Position numbers and translations under genes: made by a program. Positions 20,262-28,561 of a stretch of 64,000 nt of DNA are shown here, piece by piece. Within the stretch, counting starts at the first letter, position 1; each line of letters starts with the position of its first letter. Source of the DNA: SG8-30 sp963710135 (GTDB lineage: Bacteria > Pseudomonadota > Gammaproteobacteria > Steroidobacterales > Steroidobacteraceae); assembly GCA_963710135.1 (NCBI GenBank), contig CAVPYY010000003.1, positions 744,001 to 808,000 of the forward strand, given 5' to 3'. Under the pieces are notes generated by a model that was not told the DNA's origin, ran no database searches, and was given only the letters and a program-made list of their open reading frames with translations.

Positions 20262-20897
20262 TCAGGCGCGAACGCCCGGTCCGAGATGCGCCTCGATCCG
20301 GTGGAACAGGTCCACGCGGTCCACGAGGTCGGTCAGCCAGTCGAGACGGCCGGTGTCGAGCCGCAGCACCGGCGAGGCATCGTATCGCTCGAACCAGTCC
20401 TGGTAGAGGCGATTGAGGCGGCGGATGTAGCTCACCGGAATGTCCTGCTCCATACCGCGGCCGCGTGCCCGGATACGGCGCATCAGGGTCGCGACCGGGC
20501 AGGTCAGCTGGATCATCAGGTCCGGCGGACGCAGGGTGGCGGCAATGGTCGTGTACAGCGTCCAGTACGTCTCGAAGTCGCGCCTGGTCATCAGTCGCTG
20601 GCGGTATAGGTTGCGCGCGAAGATTTCCGCGTCCTCGTACAGGGTCCGGTCCTGCACGACCGGGCGGTCTTCGCGCTCCAGTTCACGCTGCAGGCGGAAC
20701 TTCTCGATCAGGAAGAACATCTGCGAGCGGAAGGACCACGTCTTCATGTCGCGGTAGAAATCCGCCAGATACGGATTGCCGGCGTGCGGCTCGTAGAACG
20801 CGCGCAAGCCGTAGCGTGCGCACAGGAACTCGGTCAGCTCGGTCTTGCCCGCACCGATGTTGCCGGCGATTGCGATGAAGCGGGCCGCGCGGGTCAC
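20262..20897 (-). CDS. Deoxynucleoside kinase (deoxyadenosine/deoxyguanosine kinase-like)
   Basis: Phosphorylates deoxynucleosides, 211 residues. P-loop G-N-I-G-A-G-K-T at residues 12-19, the E-P-H-A-G-N-P-Y-L substrate segment, the D-R-T-L-Y-E-D-A-E-I-F-A motif typical of the dNK/DGK family, and the lid R-I-R-A-R-G-R-G-M-E. Exact nucleoside is not readable from sequence. Sixteen bp after ctaE, so probably on the oxidase transcript. Confidence 0.88.
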   Translation of the reverse strand: MTRAARFIAIAGNIGAGKTELTEFLCARYGLRAFYEPHAGNPYLADFYRDMKTWSFRSQMFFLIEKFRLQRELEREDRPVVQDRTLYEDAEIFARNLYRQRLMTRRDFETYWTLYTTIAATLRPPDLMIQLTCPVATLMRRIRARGRGMEQDIPVSYIRRLNRLYQDWFERYDASPVLRLDTGRLDWLTDLVDRVDLFHRIEAHLGPGVRA

Positions 20898-20913
20898 CGC
20901 TGCCCGCCGGTCA

Positions 20914-21804
20914 CTACAGCCAGTACACGAAGATGAACAGGCCGAGCCACACCACGTCGACGAAGTGCCAGTACCATGCCACGCCCTCGAACGCGAAATG
21001 CCGTTCGGGTGTGAAATGCCCCTTCATGCAGCGCAGCCAGATCACGAAGAGCATGATGGCGCCGACAGTCACGTGCAGTCCGTGAAAGCCGGTGAGCATG
21101 AAGAAGGTGGAGCCGTACACGCCGGTGCCCAGCTGCAGGCCGAGATCGGTCCAGGCGTGGTGATACTCGTAGGCCTGCACGCCCAGGAAGATGAAGCCCA
21201 GGATGAAGGTGAGCGCCAGGAACAAGTTCAGTACGCCGCGCTGGCCGGACTTCAACGCATGGTGCGCGATCGTCAGCGTCACGCCGGAGGTGAGCAGCAG
21301 CGCGGTGTTCAAGGCCGGCAGCCCCCAGGGATGCATGATCTCGAACTGTCCGCCCTCGTTGGGCCCGAGCTGCGCAGGACCACTGCCGCCGAACGGCCAG
21401 ATGCCCTCGAAGCCCGGATAGAGGAAGTTGGTCACGCCCTTGGCGCCCTCACCGCCCAGCCAGGGCAGCGACAGCTGCCGTGCGTAGAACAGCGCGCCGA
21501 AGAACGCGGCAAAGAACATGACCTCGGAGAAGATGAACCACATCATTCCCATCCGGAACGAGCGATCGACCTGCATGTTGTAGACACCCGCCTGGTTCTC
21601 CTGCACCACCGCGCCGAACCAGAGGTAGAACAGGGCGAATACCAGCACCAGGCCGCCGATCAGGATCGGCGTGCCGAACCCGATGCCTGACAGCGTCATG
21701 GACGCGCCGACCATCAGGATGAGCAGCGCTACCGAGCCGAAGAAAGGCAGGTTGCTGCCGTGCGGGATGTAGTACTTGTTCGCGTCGTGCGCGGCGTGTG
21801 CCAT
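20914..21804 (-). CDS. ctaE: Cytochrome c oxidase subunit III
   Basis: Seven-helix inner-membrane subunit of the aa3-type oxidase, 296 residues. Recognisable parts: the N-terminal H-A-A-H-D-A-N-K-Y-Y-I-P, M-W-F-I-F-S-E-V-M-F-F-A-A-F-F, L-L-L-T-S-G-V-T-L-T, F-F-M-L-T-G-F-H-G-L-H-V and the ending W-Y-W-H-F-V-D-V-V-W. Follows ctaG by 41 bp. Stabilises the subunit I reaction centre and its proton uptake. Confidence 0.96.
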   Translation of the reverse strand: MAHAAHDANKYYIPHGSNLPFFGSVALLILMVGASMTLSGIGFGTPILIGGLVLVFALFYLWFGAVVQENQAGVYNMQVDRSFRMGMMWFIFSEVMFFAAFFGALFYARQLSLPWLGGEGAKGVTNFLYPGFEGIWPFGGSGPAQLGPNEGGQFEIMHPWGLPALNTALLLTSGVTLTIAHHALKSGQRGVLNLFLALTFILGFIFLGVQAYEYHHAWTDLGLQLGTGVYGSTFFMLTGFHGLHVTVGAIMLFVIWLRCMKGHFTPERHFAFEGVAWYWHFVDVVWLGLFIFVYWL

Positions 21805-21845
21805 TTTTCGAGTCCCCGTGCCGGCGGCCTCAGGCCGCCCGAAGT

Positions 21846-22415
21846 TCAGCGGTTGTTATCAGTTGCCTGACCGGCCAGCCGGTCCGTGTCGAAGAAAGCG
21901 TAAGACAGCGTAAGCCGGTCGACGCCAGCCGGCAGGTCCCGGTCGACGATGAAGCGCACCGGCATGTCCTTCACCTCGCCCACGTCGAAGTGCTGCGGCG
22001 TGAAGCAGAAGCATTCCGTCTTCTGGAAGAAGCGGGTGGCGCGGATGGGCGAAACGCTCGGCACGGCCTGTCCGGTGAAGGCCCGGCCGGACAGGTTCTC
22101 CGCGTGGTAGGTGGTCTCGTACAGCTGGCCCGGGTGCACCTCCATCGAGGCGACGGTCGGGCGGAACTCCCAGGCACCCGAGCCCGGCGTCGAGGAGACG
22201 AACTCGACCACGATGGTGCGGCTGAGATCCGCGCCGCTGACGTCGACGGTGGCCGCCTGCACCAGTCGGTCACGCGAGCCGATGCCGGTGACCTCGCAGA
22301 ACACGTCGTACAGCGGCACCAGCGCGTAGCCGAACGCGAAGCTGCCCAGCGCCATCAGCACCAGCCGGGCCGCGAGGCCGCCATTCGACTTGCGCTCCGC
22401 CGGCTGCCCGCTCAC
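21846..22415 (-). CDS. ctaG: Cytochrome c oxidase assembly protein CtaG (Cox11)
   Basis: Copper chaperone that loads the CuB site of subunit I. 189 residues with one N-terminal membrane anchor (about 17-36) and a periplasmic immunoglobulin-like domain. The copper ligands are the C-F-C pair in K-T-E-C-F-C-F-T-P-Q; L-V-P-L-Y-D-V-F-C near residues 32-40 is also family-typical. GTG start at 22413-22415, 2 bp after the preceding small gene's stop, indicating coupled translation. Confidence 0.94.
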   Translation of the reverse strand: MSGQPAERKSNGGLAARLVLMALGSFAFGYALVPLYDVFCEVTGIGSRDRLVQAATVDVSGADLSRTIVVEFVSSTPGSGAWEFRPTVASMEVHPGQLYETTYHAENLSGRAFTGQAVPSVSPIRATRFFQKTECFCFTPQHFDVGEVKDMPVRFIVDRDLPAGVDRLTLSYAFFDTDRLAGQATDNNR

Positions 22416-22417
22416 GG

Positions 22418-22540
22418 TCAGAACCCCATGCTCTTGATGATGAAGAACACGACGTAGACGCCGAGCGACAGCGCGCCGAGCACTGCCGCGAGGCGGATGT
22501 TGCGCCGTCTGAGCATGCGTTCCTCGTCCTGGGCGGTCAC
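22418..22540 (-). CDS. 40-residue cytochrome oxidase small assembly/accessory protein
   Basis: A 40-residue gene lies between ctaD and ctaG: a charged, arginine-rich start (T-A-Q-D-E-E-R-M-L-R-R-R-N-I-R) and one membrane helix (L-A-A-V-L-G-A-L-S-L-G-V-Y-V-V-F-F), ending K-S-M-G-F. GTG start at 22538-22540, 4 bp after the ctaD stop; its stop is 2 bp before ctaG. Short single-span proteins of this kind are common at this spot in proteobacterial cox operons and are often missed by gene finders. Role in oxidase assembly is inferred from position. Confidence 0.75.
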   Translation of the reverse strand: MTAQDEERMLRRRNIRLAAVLGALSLGVYVVFFIIKSMGF

Positions 22541-22544
22541 GGTG

Positions 22545-24125
22545 TTACTTCACCTCGGGGGCGGTGTCGAAGGTGTGGTACGGGGCCGGTGAGGGCACGG
22601 TCCACTCCAGGCCCGGCGGGTTGTCCCACACCTCGGCGGTCGCCTTCTGTCCGTTGTTCACCGTCTTGAAGACGATGTACACGAACAGCAGCTGCGACAG
22701 TCCGAAGCCGAAGGCGCCGATCGACGAGACCATGTTCCAGTCGGCGAACTGCGTGGCGTAGTCGGGGATGCGCCGCGGCATGCCGGCGAGGCCGAGGAAG
22801 TGCTGTGGGAAAAACAGCACGTTCACGAAGATCGTCGACATCCAGAAATGGAACTTCGCGAGCTTCATGTCGTACATGTGGCCGGTCCACTTGGGCAGCC
22901 AGTAGTAGACGGCCGCCATGATCGCGAACACGGCCCCCGGCACCAGCACGTAGTGGAAATGCGCCACCACGAAGTAGGTGTCGTGGTACTGCAGGTCGGC
23001 CGGGGCGATCGCGAGCATCAGCCCGGAGAAGCCGCCGATCGTGAACAGGAACAGGAAGGCGATCGCGAACAGCATCGGCGGCTCGAAGCTGATCGAGCCG
23101 CGCCACATCGTGGCGGTCCAGTTGAATACCTTCACGCCGGTCGGGATGGCGATCAGCATCGTCGACAGCGTGAAGAACATCTGCCCGGCCAGCGGCATGC
23201 CCACGGTGAACATGTGGTGTGCCCAGACGATGAACGACAGGAACGCGATCGAGGCAATGGCGTACACCATCGCCTCGTAGCCGAAGATGGGCTTGCGCGA
23301 GAAGGTCTGGATGATCTCTGAAATGATCCCGAACGCCGGCAGGATCATGATGTAGACCTCGGGGTGCCCGAAGAACCAGAAGATGTGCTGGAACAGCACC
23401 GGGTCGCCGCCGCCCGCCGGGTTGAAGAAGCTGGTGGCGAAGAAATGGTCCGTCAGCAGCATGGTGACGCCGCCGGCCAGCACCGGCATCACGGCGATCA
23501 GCAGGTAGGCGGTGATCAACCACGACCAGGAGAACAGCGGCATCTTCAAGAGCGTCATGCCGGGCGCACGCATGTTCATGATGGTCACGATGACGTTGAT
23601 CGAGCCCATGATCGACGAGGCGCCCATCAGGTGAATGGCGAATACCGCCATCGGGAAGGCGTCGCCGGTCTGCAGCACCAGCGGCGGATACAGCGTCCAG
23701 CCCGAGGCCGGCGCGCCGCCGGGCATGAACAGGGTGGAAAGCAGCAGCATGAACGCGAAGAACAGCAGCCAGAAGCTGAACAGGTTCATGCGTGGCAGCG
23801 CCATGTCCGGCGCGCCGATCTGCATGGGGATCATCCAGTTGGCGAGGCCGACCGTGGCCGGCATGACCGCGCCGAACACCATGACCAGCGCATGCATGGT
23901 GGTCATCTGGTTGAAAAACGCCGGATCGACGAACTGCAGCCCGGGCTGGAACAGCTCGGCGCGGATGATCAGCGCCATCACGCCGCCGATCAGGAACATG
24001 GCGAGCGAGAACACCAGGTACATCGTGCCGATGTCCTTGTGGTTCGTCGTCGTCAGCCAGCGCTTGATGCCGGCGGGCTTTTCGTCGTGATGTGCGTGAT
24101 CGGCCGTGTGCTCGTGATGTGCCAT
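22545..24125 (-). CDS. ctaD: Cytochrome c oxidase subunit I
   Basis: Catalytic subunit of an aa3-type heme-copper oxidase, 526 residues, twelve membrane helices. It binds heme a, heme a3 and CuB. Visible: T-T-N-H-K-D-I-G near the N-terminus, M-T-T-M-H-A-L-V with a heme a ligand, the W-F-F-G-H-P-E-V-Y-I motif that holds the CuB histidine, cross-linked tyrosine and the K-channel glutamate, H-H-M-F, and H-F-H-Y-V-L-V with the remaining heme ligands. These mark a type A oxidase. Four bp downstream of ctaC. Confidence 0.97.
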   Translation of the reverse strand: MAHHEHTADHAHHDEKPAGIKRWLTTTNHKDIGTMYLVFSLAMFLIGGVMALIIRAELFQPGLQFVDPAFFNQMTTMHALVMVFGAVMPATVGLANWMIPMQIGAPDMALPRMNLFSFWLLFFAFMLLLSTLFMPGGAPASGWTLYPPLVLQTGDAFPMAVFAIHLMGASSIMGSINVIVTIMNMRAPGMTLLKMPLFSWSWLITAYLLIAVMPVLAGGVTMLLTDHFFATSFFNPAGGGDPVLFQHIFWFFGHPEVYIMILPAFGIISEIIQTFSRKPIFGYEAMVYAIASIAFLSFIVWAHHMFTVGMPLAGQMFFTLSTMLIAIPTGVKVFNWTATMWRGSISFEPPMLFAIAFLFLFTIGGFSGLMLAIAPADLQYHDTYFVVAHFHYVLVPGAVFAIMAAVYYWLPKWTGHMYDMKLAKFHFWMSTIFVNVLFFPQHFLGLAGMPRRIPDYATQFADWNMVSSIGAFGFGLSQLLFVYIVFKTVNNGQKATAEVWDNPPGLEWTVPSPAPYHTFDTAPEVK

Positions 24126-24129
24126 GTCG

Positions 24130-25008
24130 TTACTCCGCCTTCGCCAGCTTCACGGCGTCGTCCGCCGCGGTGTCGACCTTCGCCATACCGGCGCCGCTCG
24201 CGGCGGCCTGCCGCTCCGCGAGCCACGCGTCGAACTCCGCCCGGGGTTTCGCCTCGACCACGATCGGCATGAAGCCGTGGTCGGCGCCGCATAGCTCCGC
24301 GCACTGGCCGCGGTAGATGCCGGGCTTGTCGGCGTCCACCTTGACCCACATCTCGTTGATGAAACCGGGGATCGCATCGCGCTTCATGCCGAAGTCGGGG
24401 ACCCACCAGGCGTGGATCACGTCGTTTGCCGTGAGCAGGATCCGCACCTTGGTATCCGTCGGGATGACCAGCGGGTTGTCGACCTCGAGCAGGTAGTTCT
24501 CGACCGTGTTCGGATCCAGTCCCGATGCGCGCTGACGCACGAGGTTGCTGGTCTGCGCGAGGCGGCTGTAGAAGGACACGTCGCTGTCGAGGTACTCGTA
24601 GCCCCAGAACCACTGGTAGCCCGTGACCTTGATGGTGAGTTCCGAGCCCGTGGTGTCCTCGATGACGATCAGCTTCTCGATCGAGGGCACGGCCATGCCG
24701 ATGAGGATGAACACCGGGACTACTGTCCAGGCGATTTCCATGCGGGTGCTGTGCACGAACTTGGTGTCCGCGACGGCGCCCTTGGACTTCCGGAAGCGGA
24801 CCATCGCCACGATCATCGCGCCGAAGGTCACCACCGCGATCGCCACGCAGATCCACAGCGCCAGCATGTGCAGGAAGTGCGCGCCGCGGGAGATTTCGGT
24901 CACGCCGACCGTCATGTTGAGCTGGTCCCAACCAGCGTAAGCCGGCACCGCGGCGACCAGCGCGACCGCGCCGGCTCCCATCATCAGCATCTTCCTGGAA
25001 TTAGCCAT
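24130..25008 (-). CDS. ctaC: Cytochrome c oxidase subunit II
   Basis: 292 residues. Signal peptide ending near A-Y-A-G (residue 25), two membrane helices, then a periplasmic cupredoxin domain. The CuA ligands are visible: H in V-I-H-A-W-W-V-P, and C-A-E-L-C-G-A-D-H-G-F-M-P. Q-W-F-W-G-Y-E-Y is the electron-entry aromatic patch. There is no C-terminal C-x-x-C-H, so this is an aa3 and not a caa3 enzyme; a separate cytochrome c must donate electrons. First structural gene of the oxidase operon, 45 bp after the DUF2244 gene. Confidence 0.96.
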   Translation of the reverse strand: MANSRKMLMMGAGAVALVAAVPAYAGWDQLNMTVGVTEISRGAHFLHMLALWICVAIAVVTFGAMIVAMVRFRKSKGAVADTKFVHSTRMEIAWTVVPVFILIGMAVPSIEKLIVIEDTTGSELTIKVTGYQWFWGYEYLDSDVSFYSRLAQTSNLVRQRASGLDPNTVENYLLEVDNPLVIPTDTKVRILLTANDVIHAWWVPDFGMKRDAIPGFINEMWVKVDADKPGIYRGQCAELCGADHGFMPIVVEAKPRAEFDAWLAERQAAASGAGMAKVDTAADDAVKLAKAE

Positions 25009-25053
25009 CGACGCTTCGACTCCTTGAATCCAGCTCGCAATATCCCGTCATGT

Positions 25054-25560
25054 TCAGTTCCCGAGCGACGGCGACTGCTCGACGCCACCGACCAGTCCAA
25101 GCAGCCGTGCATACAGGCTGCGGCGCTCTTCCTCGGTCAGCAGCGCACCGATCTCGCAGGACCGGCCGTGCGCCTCGATCACCAGGCGGCTCGGGTGCCA
25201 GCCCCGCGCCTTGATCAGCCTGACCCGCGCCCAGTGGCGGGCAAACGCCGCCGTGGTGGCGCCGCGCTGGTTGCGGGTCACCACCTCGATATTGCTATCG
25301 GTCATGGTGATCGTCTGGGTGTACCCGCGGCGCTTCAGCGACGCATTGAGCGCCCAGCCGAGCAGGGCCATTTCCAGTCCCGCGAACGGCAGTATCGGCC
25401 ACAGGCCCTGAACCGCGAAGAACCCCGCGATCGTGAATGACACGATGCACAGGGAAGCAAAAAAACCCAGCGCCTGTCGCGGCGTCAGCGAGCAGTTCGG
25501 AATGAGCTCGATGGCGATGCCACCGCTCTTCCGATCGCCGCGAGCCGCTTCATGTGTCAC
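25054..25560 (-). CDS. DUF2244 domain membrane protein
   Basis: 168 residues with two membrane helices (about 30-70) joined by a short turn, then a soluble C-terminal part (I-T-M-T-D-S-N-I-E-V-V-T and R-L-V-I-E-A-H-G-R). This is the DUF2244 family, often next to cox genes; the N-terminal P-N-C-S-L-T-P-R-Q-A-L is characteristic. Biochemical role unknown. GTG start at 25558-25560 overlaps the stop of a small upstream ORF (GTGA), so translation is probably coupled. Confidence 0.85.
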   Translation of the reverse strand: MTHEAARGDRKSGGIAIELIPNCSLTPRQALGFFASLCIVSFTIAGFFAVQGLWPILPFAGLEMALLGWALNASLKRRGYTQTITMTDSNIEVVTRNQRGATTAAFARHWARVRLIKARGWHPSRLVIEAHGRSCEIGALLTEEERRSLYARLLGLVGGVEQSPSLGN

Positions 25561-25655
25561 GGCCCAGCGCCTCGTCCAAGCCCGAGAAACCCGCGCATCG
25601 TAAGGGACACGGTCCCCGCCCGCAACTCAGAAAATGTCAGTGGTGGTGCAGACAT
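25557..25655 (-). CDS. 32-residue small ORF coupled to DUF2244 gene
   Basis: ATG at 25653-25655 is preceded by AGGAGG with a 7-nt spacer, the strongest ribosome-binding site in the area. The frame encodes 32 residues (M-S-A-P-P-L-T-F-S-E-L-R ... G-L-G-R-G-A-G-P) and its TGA overlaps the GTG of the DUF2244 gene. The peptide has no recognised domain. It may be a leader that sets translation of DUF2244 and the oxidase operon. Upstream 25656-25801 holds no other gene; it would carry the operon promoter. Confidence 0.45.
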   Translation of the reverse strand: MSAPPLTFSELRAGTVSLTMRGFLGLGRGAGP

Positions 25656-25801
25656 ACGACTTCCTCCTAGCCTTGTTCGCAGCACCCGGGGCAACCGATG
25701 CGTGAGCCCCTCGTCTTGGTGGGAAACCACGCTCCGCCCAGCGGACATGACACGACAACGCATCGCCCGAGCACGAAGCAAAAAACACGAATGGTGCTTC
25801 G

Positions 25802-27509
25802 TCAGGCCCTTTTCGCGCTTCGATGCCGGGCAAGATGCCGCGGCGTCCAGGACTGCGGCGTCCGGTGGACGAAGCGATGACGCGCCACGTGGTAGCTCGG
25901 ATCGAAACCGTAGAAATTCAGCCGCATCCGCTCGAGTTCCTCGTGCCGGTAGCGGGACAAGGGCTTGATGGCCTCATCGGCTGCCCGCGTCGCGTTGCGT
26001 GCGGCGAGGAGCGTCGGGAAGTCATCGGCGCGTCGCCAGCGCCAGCGCGCGCCCGGCCACGCGCTCGACGAACTCGTCCGGGCTCGAGTCCTCGACCTCG
26101 TCGATGAGCCCAAGCCGCTTCGCAGCGCGCGCGCCGAGCGGCAGCCGGTTGTCCATGACGGCGCTGACTCCTGCAGCGCCGACCCGCCGCGGCAGCAGGT
26201 AGGTCCAGTACTCCGAGCCGTACAGGTTTCCCATGTTCTTGTAATGCGGGTTCAGCACCACGCCCTGCCGCGCCCAGACGTAGTCGGCGGCAAGCGCCAG
26301 GAACGCGCCGCCGGCCCCGGCGTTGCCGCGCAGGGCCGAGACCAGTAAACGGTCGTCAAATTTCAGTATCTCGAGGCAAACGTCGTCGATCGCGTTGATA
26401 TTTCGCCAGGACTCGTCAGAGGGATCCGGTGCCGCCTCGATCGCATTCAAATGGATGCCGTTCGACCAGAACTCGGCGCCGCCGAGCAGCACCAGCACAC
26501 GCGACGGCCTGGCGCGCAGGCTCTTCAAGGCGGCAACCAGGCGCTGGCACTGCGCCGTGGACATGGCGCCATTGTGGAATTCGAATGCCAGGAAGCCGAC
26601 CGGCCCGCGCTCGAAGTAGGCCAGTTCCCTGAATCCGCCGCTGCCGAGCGGCGCGTCCAGCGCCACCGGCCACTCCGGCAGGCGCGCGGCATGCTCGCCG
26701 AGCACCTGCGTCGCGGGGAGCTTGATCGCGCCGTCCCCGTCCTCGGCCCGCAGATGGCTGAGCCAGATGGCCCCATCACGGGTGGCGCGCAGCACCGCGC
26801 CATCGCGCCGGGCGACCAGGTCGCCGGCCGCCGCCCCGCGCGCGCCCGCAGGCTCGCGCCAGGCGCCGAACAGCCGGCAGCGCACGCCGCAAAGCTCGTC
26901 CACGACCCCCGGAAAGCCGTCCGCCGCGTGCAGCGTGGCGACGAGCTGATCGGTGGAGTCGGTTTGCCAGTCCAGCTTTCTTTCGGCGAGCCGCAGCAGC
27001 GGCCGGGCCCGCCCGCGCACCGCGGCCGGGTCCAGCGGCCGGGGGCGGAAGGCGGGATCCGCCGCCAGCGCCACCGCGTCCAGCACGCAGGCGGTCGCCG
27101 CCTCCGTGACTTCGCGCCGGTAGAGGCTGCTCTTGGTCGCTTCGCGCATCGGGAAGCCGACGCTGGCCCAGATGTCGCCCCCGTCGAGGGTCGCATTCGC
27201 CTGCAGCAGGGTCACGCCCCACTCGCGCTCGCCCTCGGTGATGGCCCAGTCGAGCGCCGACGGGCCGCGATCGCCGGGAATGCCCGGATGCACGACCAGG
27301 CAGGGCACGCGCCGCCAGACGTCATCGGGAATGGCGCGCTTGAGGAAGGGTGCGATCACGAGGTCGGGCTGGAACAGCGACACCGCCTCGCGCGTGACCT
27401 CGTCGTTGATGTCGAACTCGACCGAGAGCTCATGGCCGCGCTCGGCCAGCTCGACGTACAGTCGTTGCGCCAGCCCGTTGAAGGCGTGCGTCAGGAACAG
27501 GATGCGCAC
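25802..27509 (-). CDS. hypX: Hydrogenase maturation protein HypX (HoxX; one frameshift)
   Basis: Two-domain enzyme that, in aerobic hydrogen oxidisers, supplies the active-site CO ligand from a formyl donor. The N-terminal formyltransferase-like half (R-I-L-F-L-T-H-A-F-N-G, H-P-G-I-P-G-D-R-G-P-S-A-L-D-W) is followed by an enoyl-CoA hydratase-like half (A-L-R-G-N-A-G-A-G-G-A-F, N-P-H-Y-K-N-M-G-N-L-Y-G-S-E-Y-W). Repaired length is about 569 residues. The frame breaks near 26030; removing one base restores A-D-D-F-P-T-L-L and the family ending R-M-R-L-N-F-Y-G. GTG start at 27507-27509, 8 bp after hypE. Last gene of the hydrogenase unit. Confidence 0.9.
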
Positions 27510-27517
27510 GGCGCGGC

Positions 27518-28561
27518 TCAGCAGATTCGCGGCAGCTGGTCGCCGGTCAGCCAGTCCACCACGCGGCGGCCGCCAAAGGACGTGTCCATCTGCACGAACG
27601 CGTGCTCGTCCTCGACGACCTCGCCGATGATGGCCGCATCGCGCCCCAGCGGATGCGCGCGCATCGCGGCGAGCAGCGCCGGCGCGGCATCGGCCGGACA
27701 GATGGCGACCAGCTTGCCCTCGTTGGCCACGTACAAGGGATCGAGCCCGAGAAACTCGCAGGCGGCGCTGACTTCGTCGCGCACCGGTATGCGCTGCTCG
27801 TCGATCAGCATGCCGACACCGGACTGGCGGGCGAGCTCGTTGAGCGTCGTCGCGAGCCCGCCGCGGGTCGGGTCGCGCAGGCAGTGCAGGGTCGGCACCG
27901 CGGCGAGCATGGCCGCCACCAGGCCGTGCAGCGCCGCGGTGTCGGAGCGGATGCTGGTGCCGAACTCGAGGTTCTCCCGCAGCGACATGATGGCGACACC
28001 GTGATCGCCGATGAAGCCGTTGACGAGCACGACGTCGCCGGGCCGCGCCCGTTCGCCGGAGATCTCGATACCCGCGGGCACCACGCCGACGCCGGTGGTG
28101 GTGATGAACACGCCGTCGCCATTGCCGCGCTCCACCACCTTGGTGTCGCCGGTGACGATCGGGCACGCCCGCCTCGCGCGCCGCCGCGGCCATGGACTCG
28201 ACGATGCGGCGCAGCTCGGCCAGCGGCAGGCCTTCCTCGAGGATGAAGGCGGCCGACAGGTACAGCGGCTGTGCGCCCGCCATCGCGACGTCGTTGATGG
28301 TGCCGTGCACCGACAGGCAGCCGATGTCGCCGCCCGGGAAGAACAGCGGCGAGACGACGTGGGCGTCGGTGGCGATGACCAGTCCGCCCGGGCGGCACGT
28401 CGACCTGCGCCTGGTCGTCCATGCGCGCGCAGCGCGTCGTTGTCGAAACTGGCGACGAACAGTTCCTCGACCAGCTGCGCCATGGCGCGCCCGCCGCTGC
28501 CGTGGGTCATGTCGACCTGGCCGTGGCGGAAATCCAGTGCGCGGGTGAAGCCCCGCTTCAC
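27518..28561 (-). CDS. hypE: Hydrogenase maturation factor HypE (three frameshifts)
   Basis: Dehydrates the carbamoyl group received from HypF to the cyanide ligand on its C-terminal cysteine. About 346 residues when repaired. N-terminal H-G-S-G-G, ATP-binding V-H-G-T-I-N-D-V-A-M-A-G-A, D-P-T-R-G-G-L-A-T-T-L-N-E and the obligatory ending P-R-I-C are all present. Single extra bases at 28423 (G), 28386-28389 (C-run) and 28161-28163 (G-run) account for the three frame changes. GTG start at 28559-28561 overlaps the hypD stop by 4 bp. Confidence 0.9.
   Translation of the reverse strand: MKRGFTRALDFRHGQVDMTHGSGGRAMAQLVEELFVASFDNDALRAHGRPGAGRRAARADWSSPPTPTSSRRCSSRAATSAACRCTAPSTTSRWRAHSRCTCRPPSSSRKACRWPSCAASSSPWPRRRARRACPIVTGDTKVVERGNGDGVFITTTGVGVVPAGIEISGERARPGDVVLVNGFIGDHGVAIMSLRENLEFGTSIRSDTAALHGLVAAMLAAVPTLHCLRDPTRGGLATTLNELARQSGVGMLIDEQRIPVRDEVSAACEFLGLDPLYVANEGKLVAICPADAAPALLAAMRAHPLGRDAAIIGEVVEDEHAFVQMDTSFGGRRVVDWLTGDQLPRIC

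Noticed and set aside
25770..25800. Possible terminator after hypX (T-run on the minus strand)
   Set aside because: TTTTTT follows only a 3-bp or loosely looped 6-bp stem; it also lies upstream of the hypX stop by one base, so evidence is too weak.
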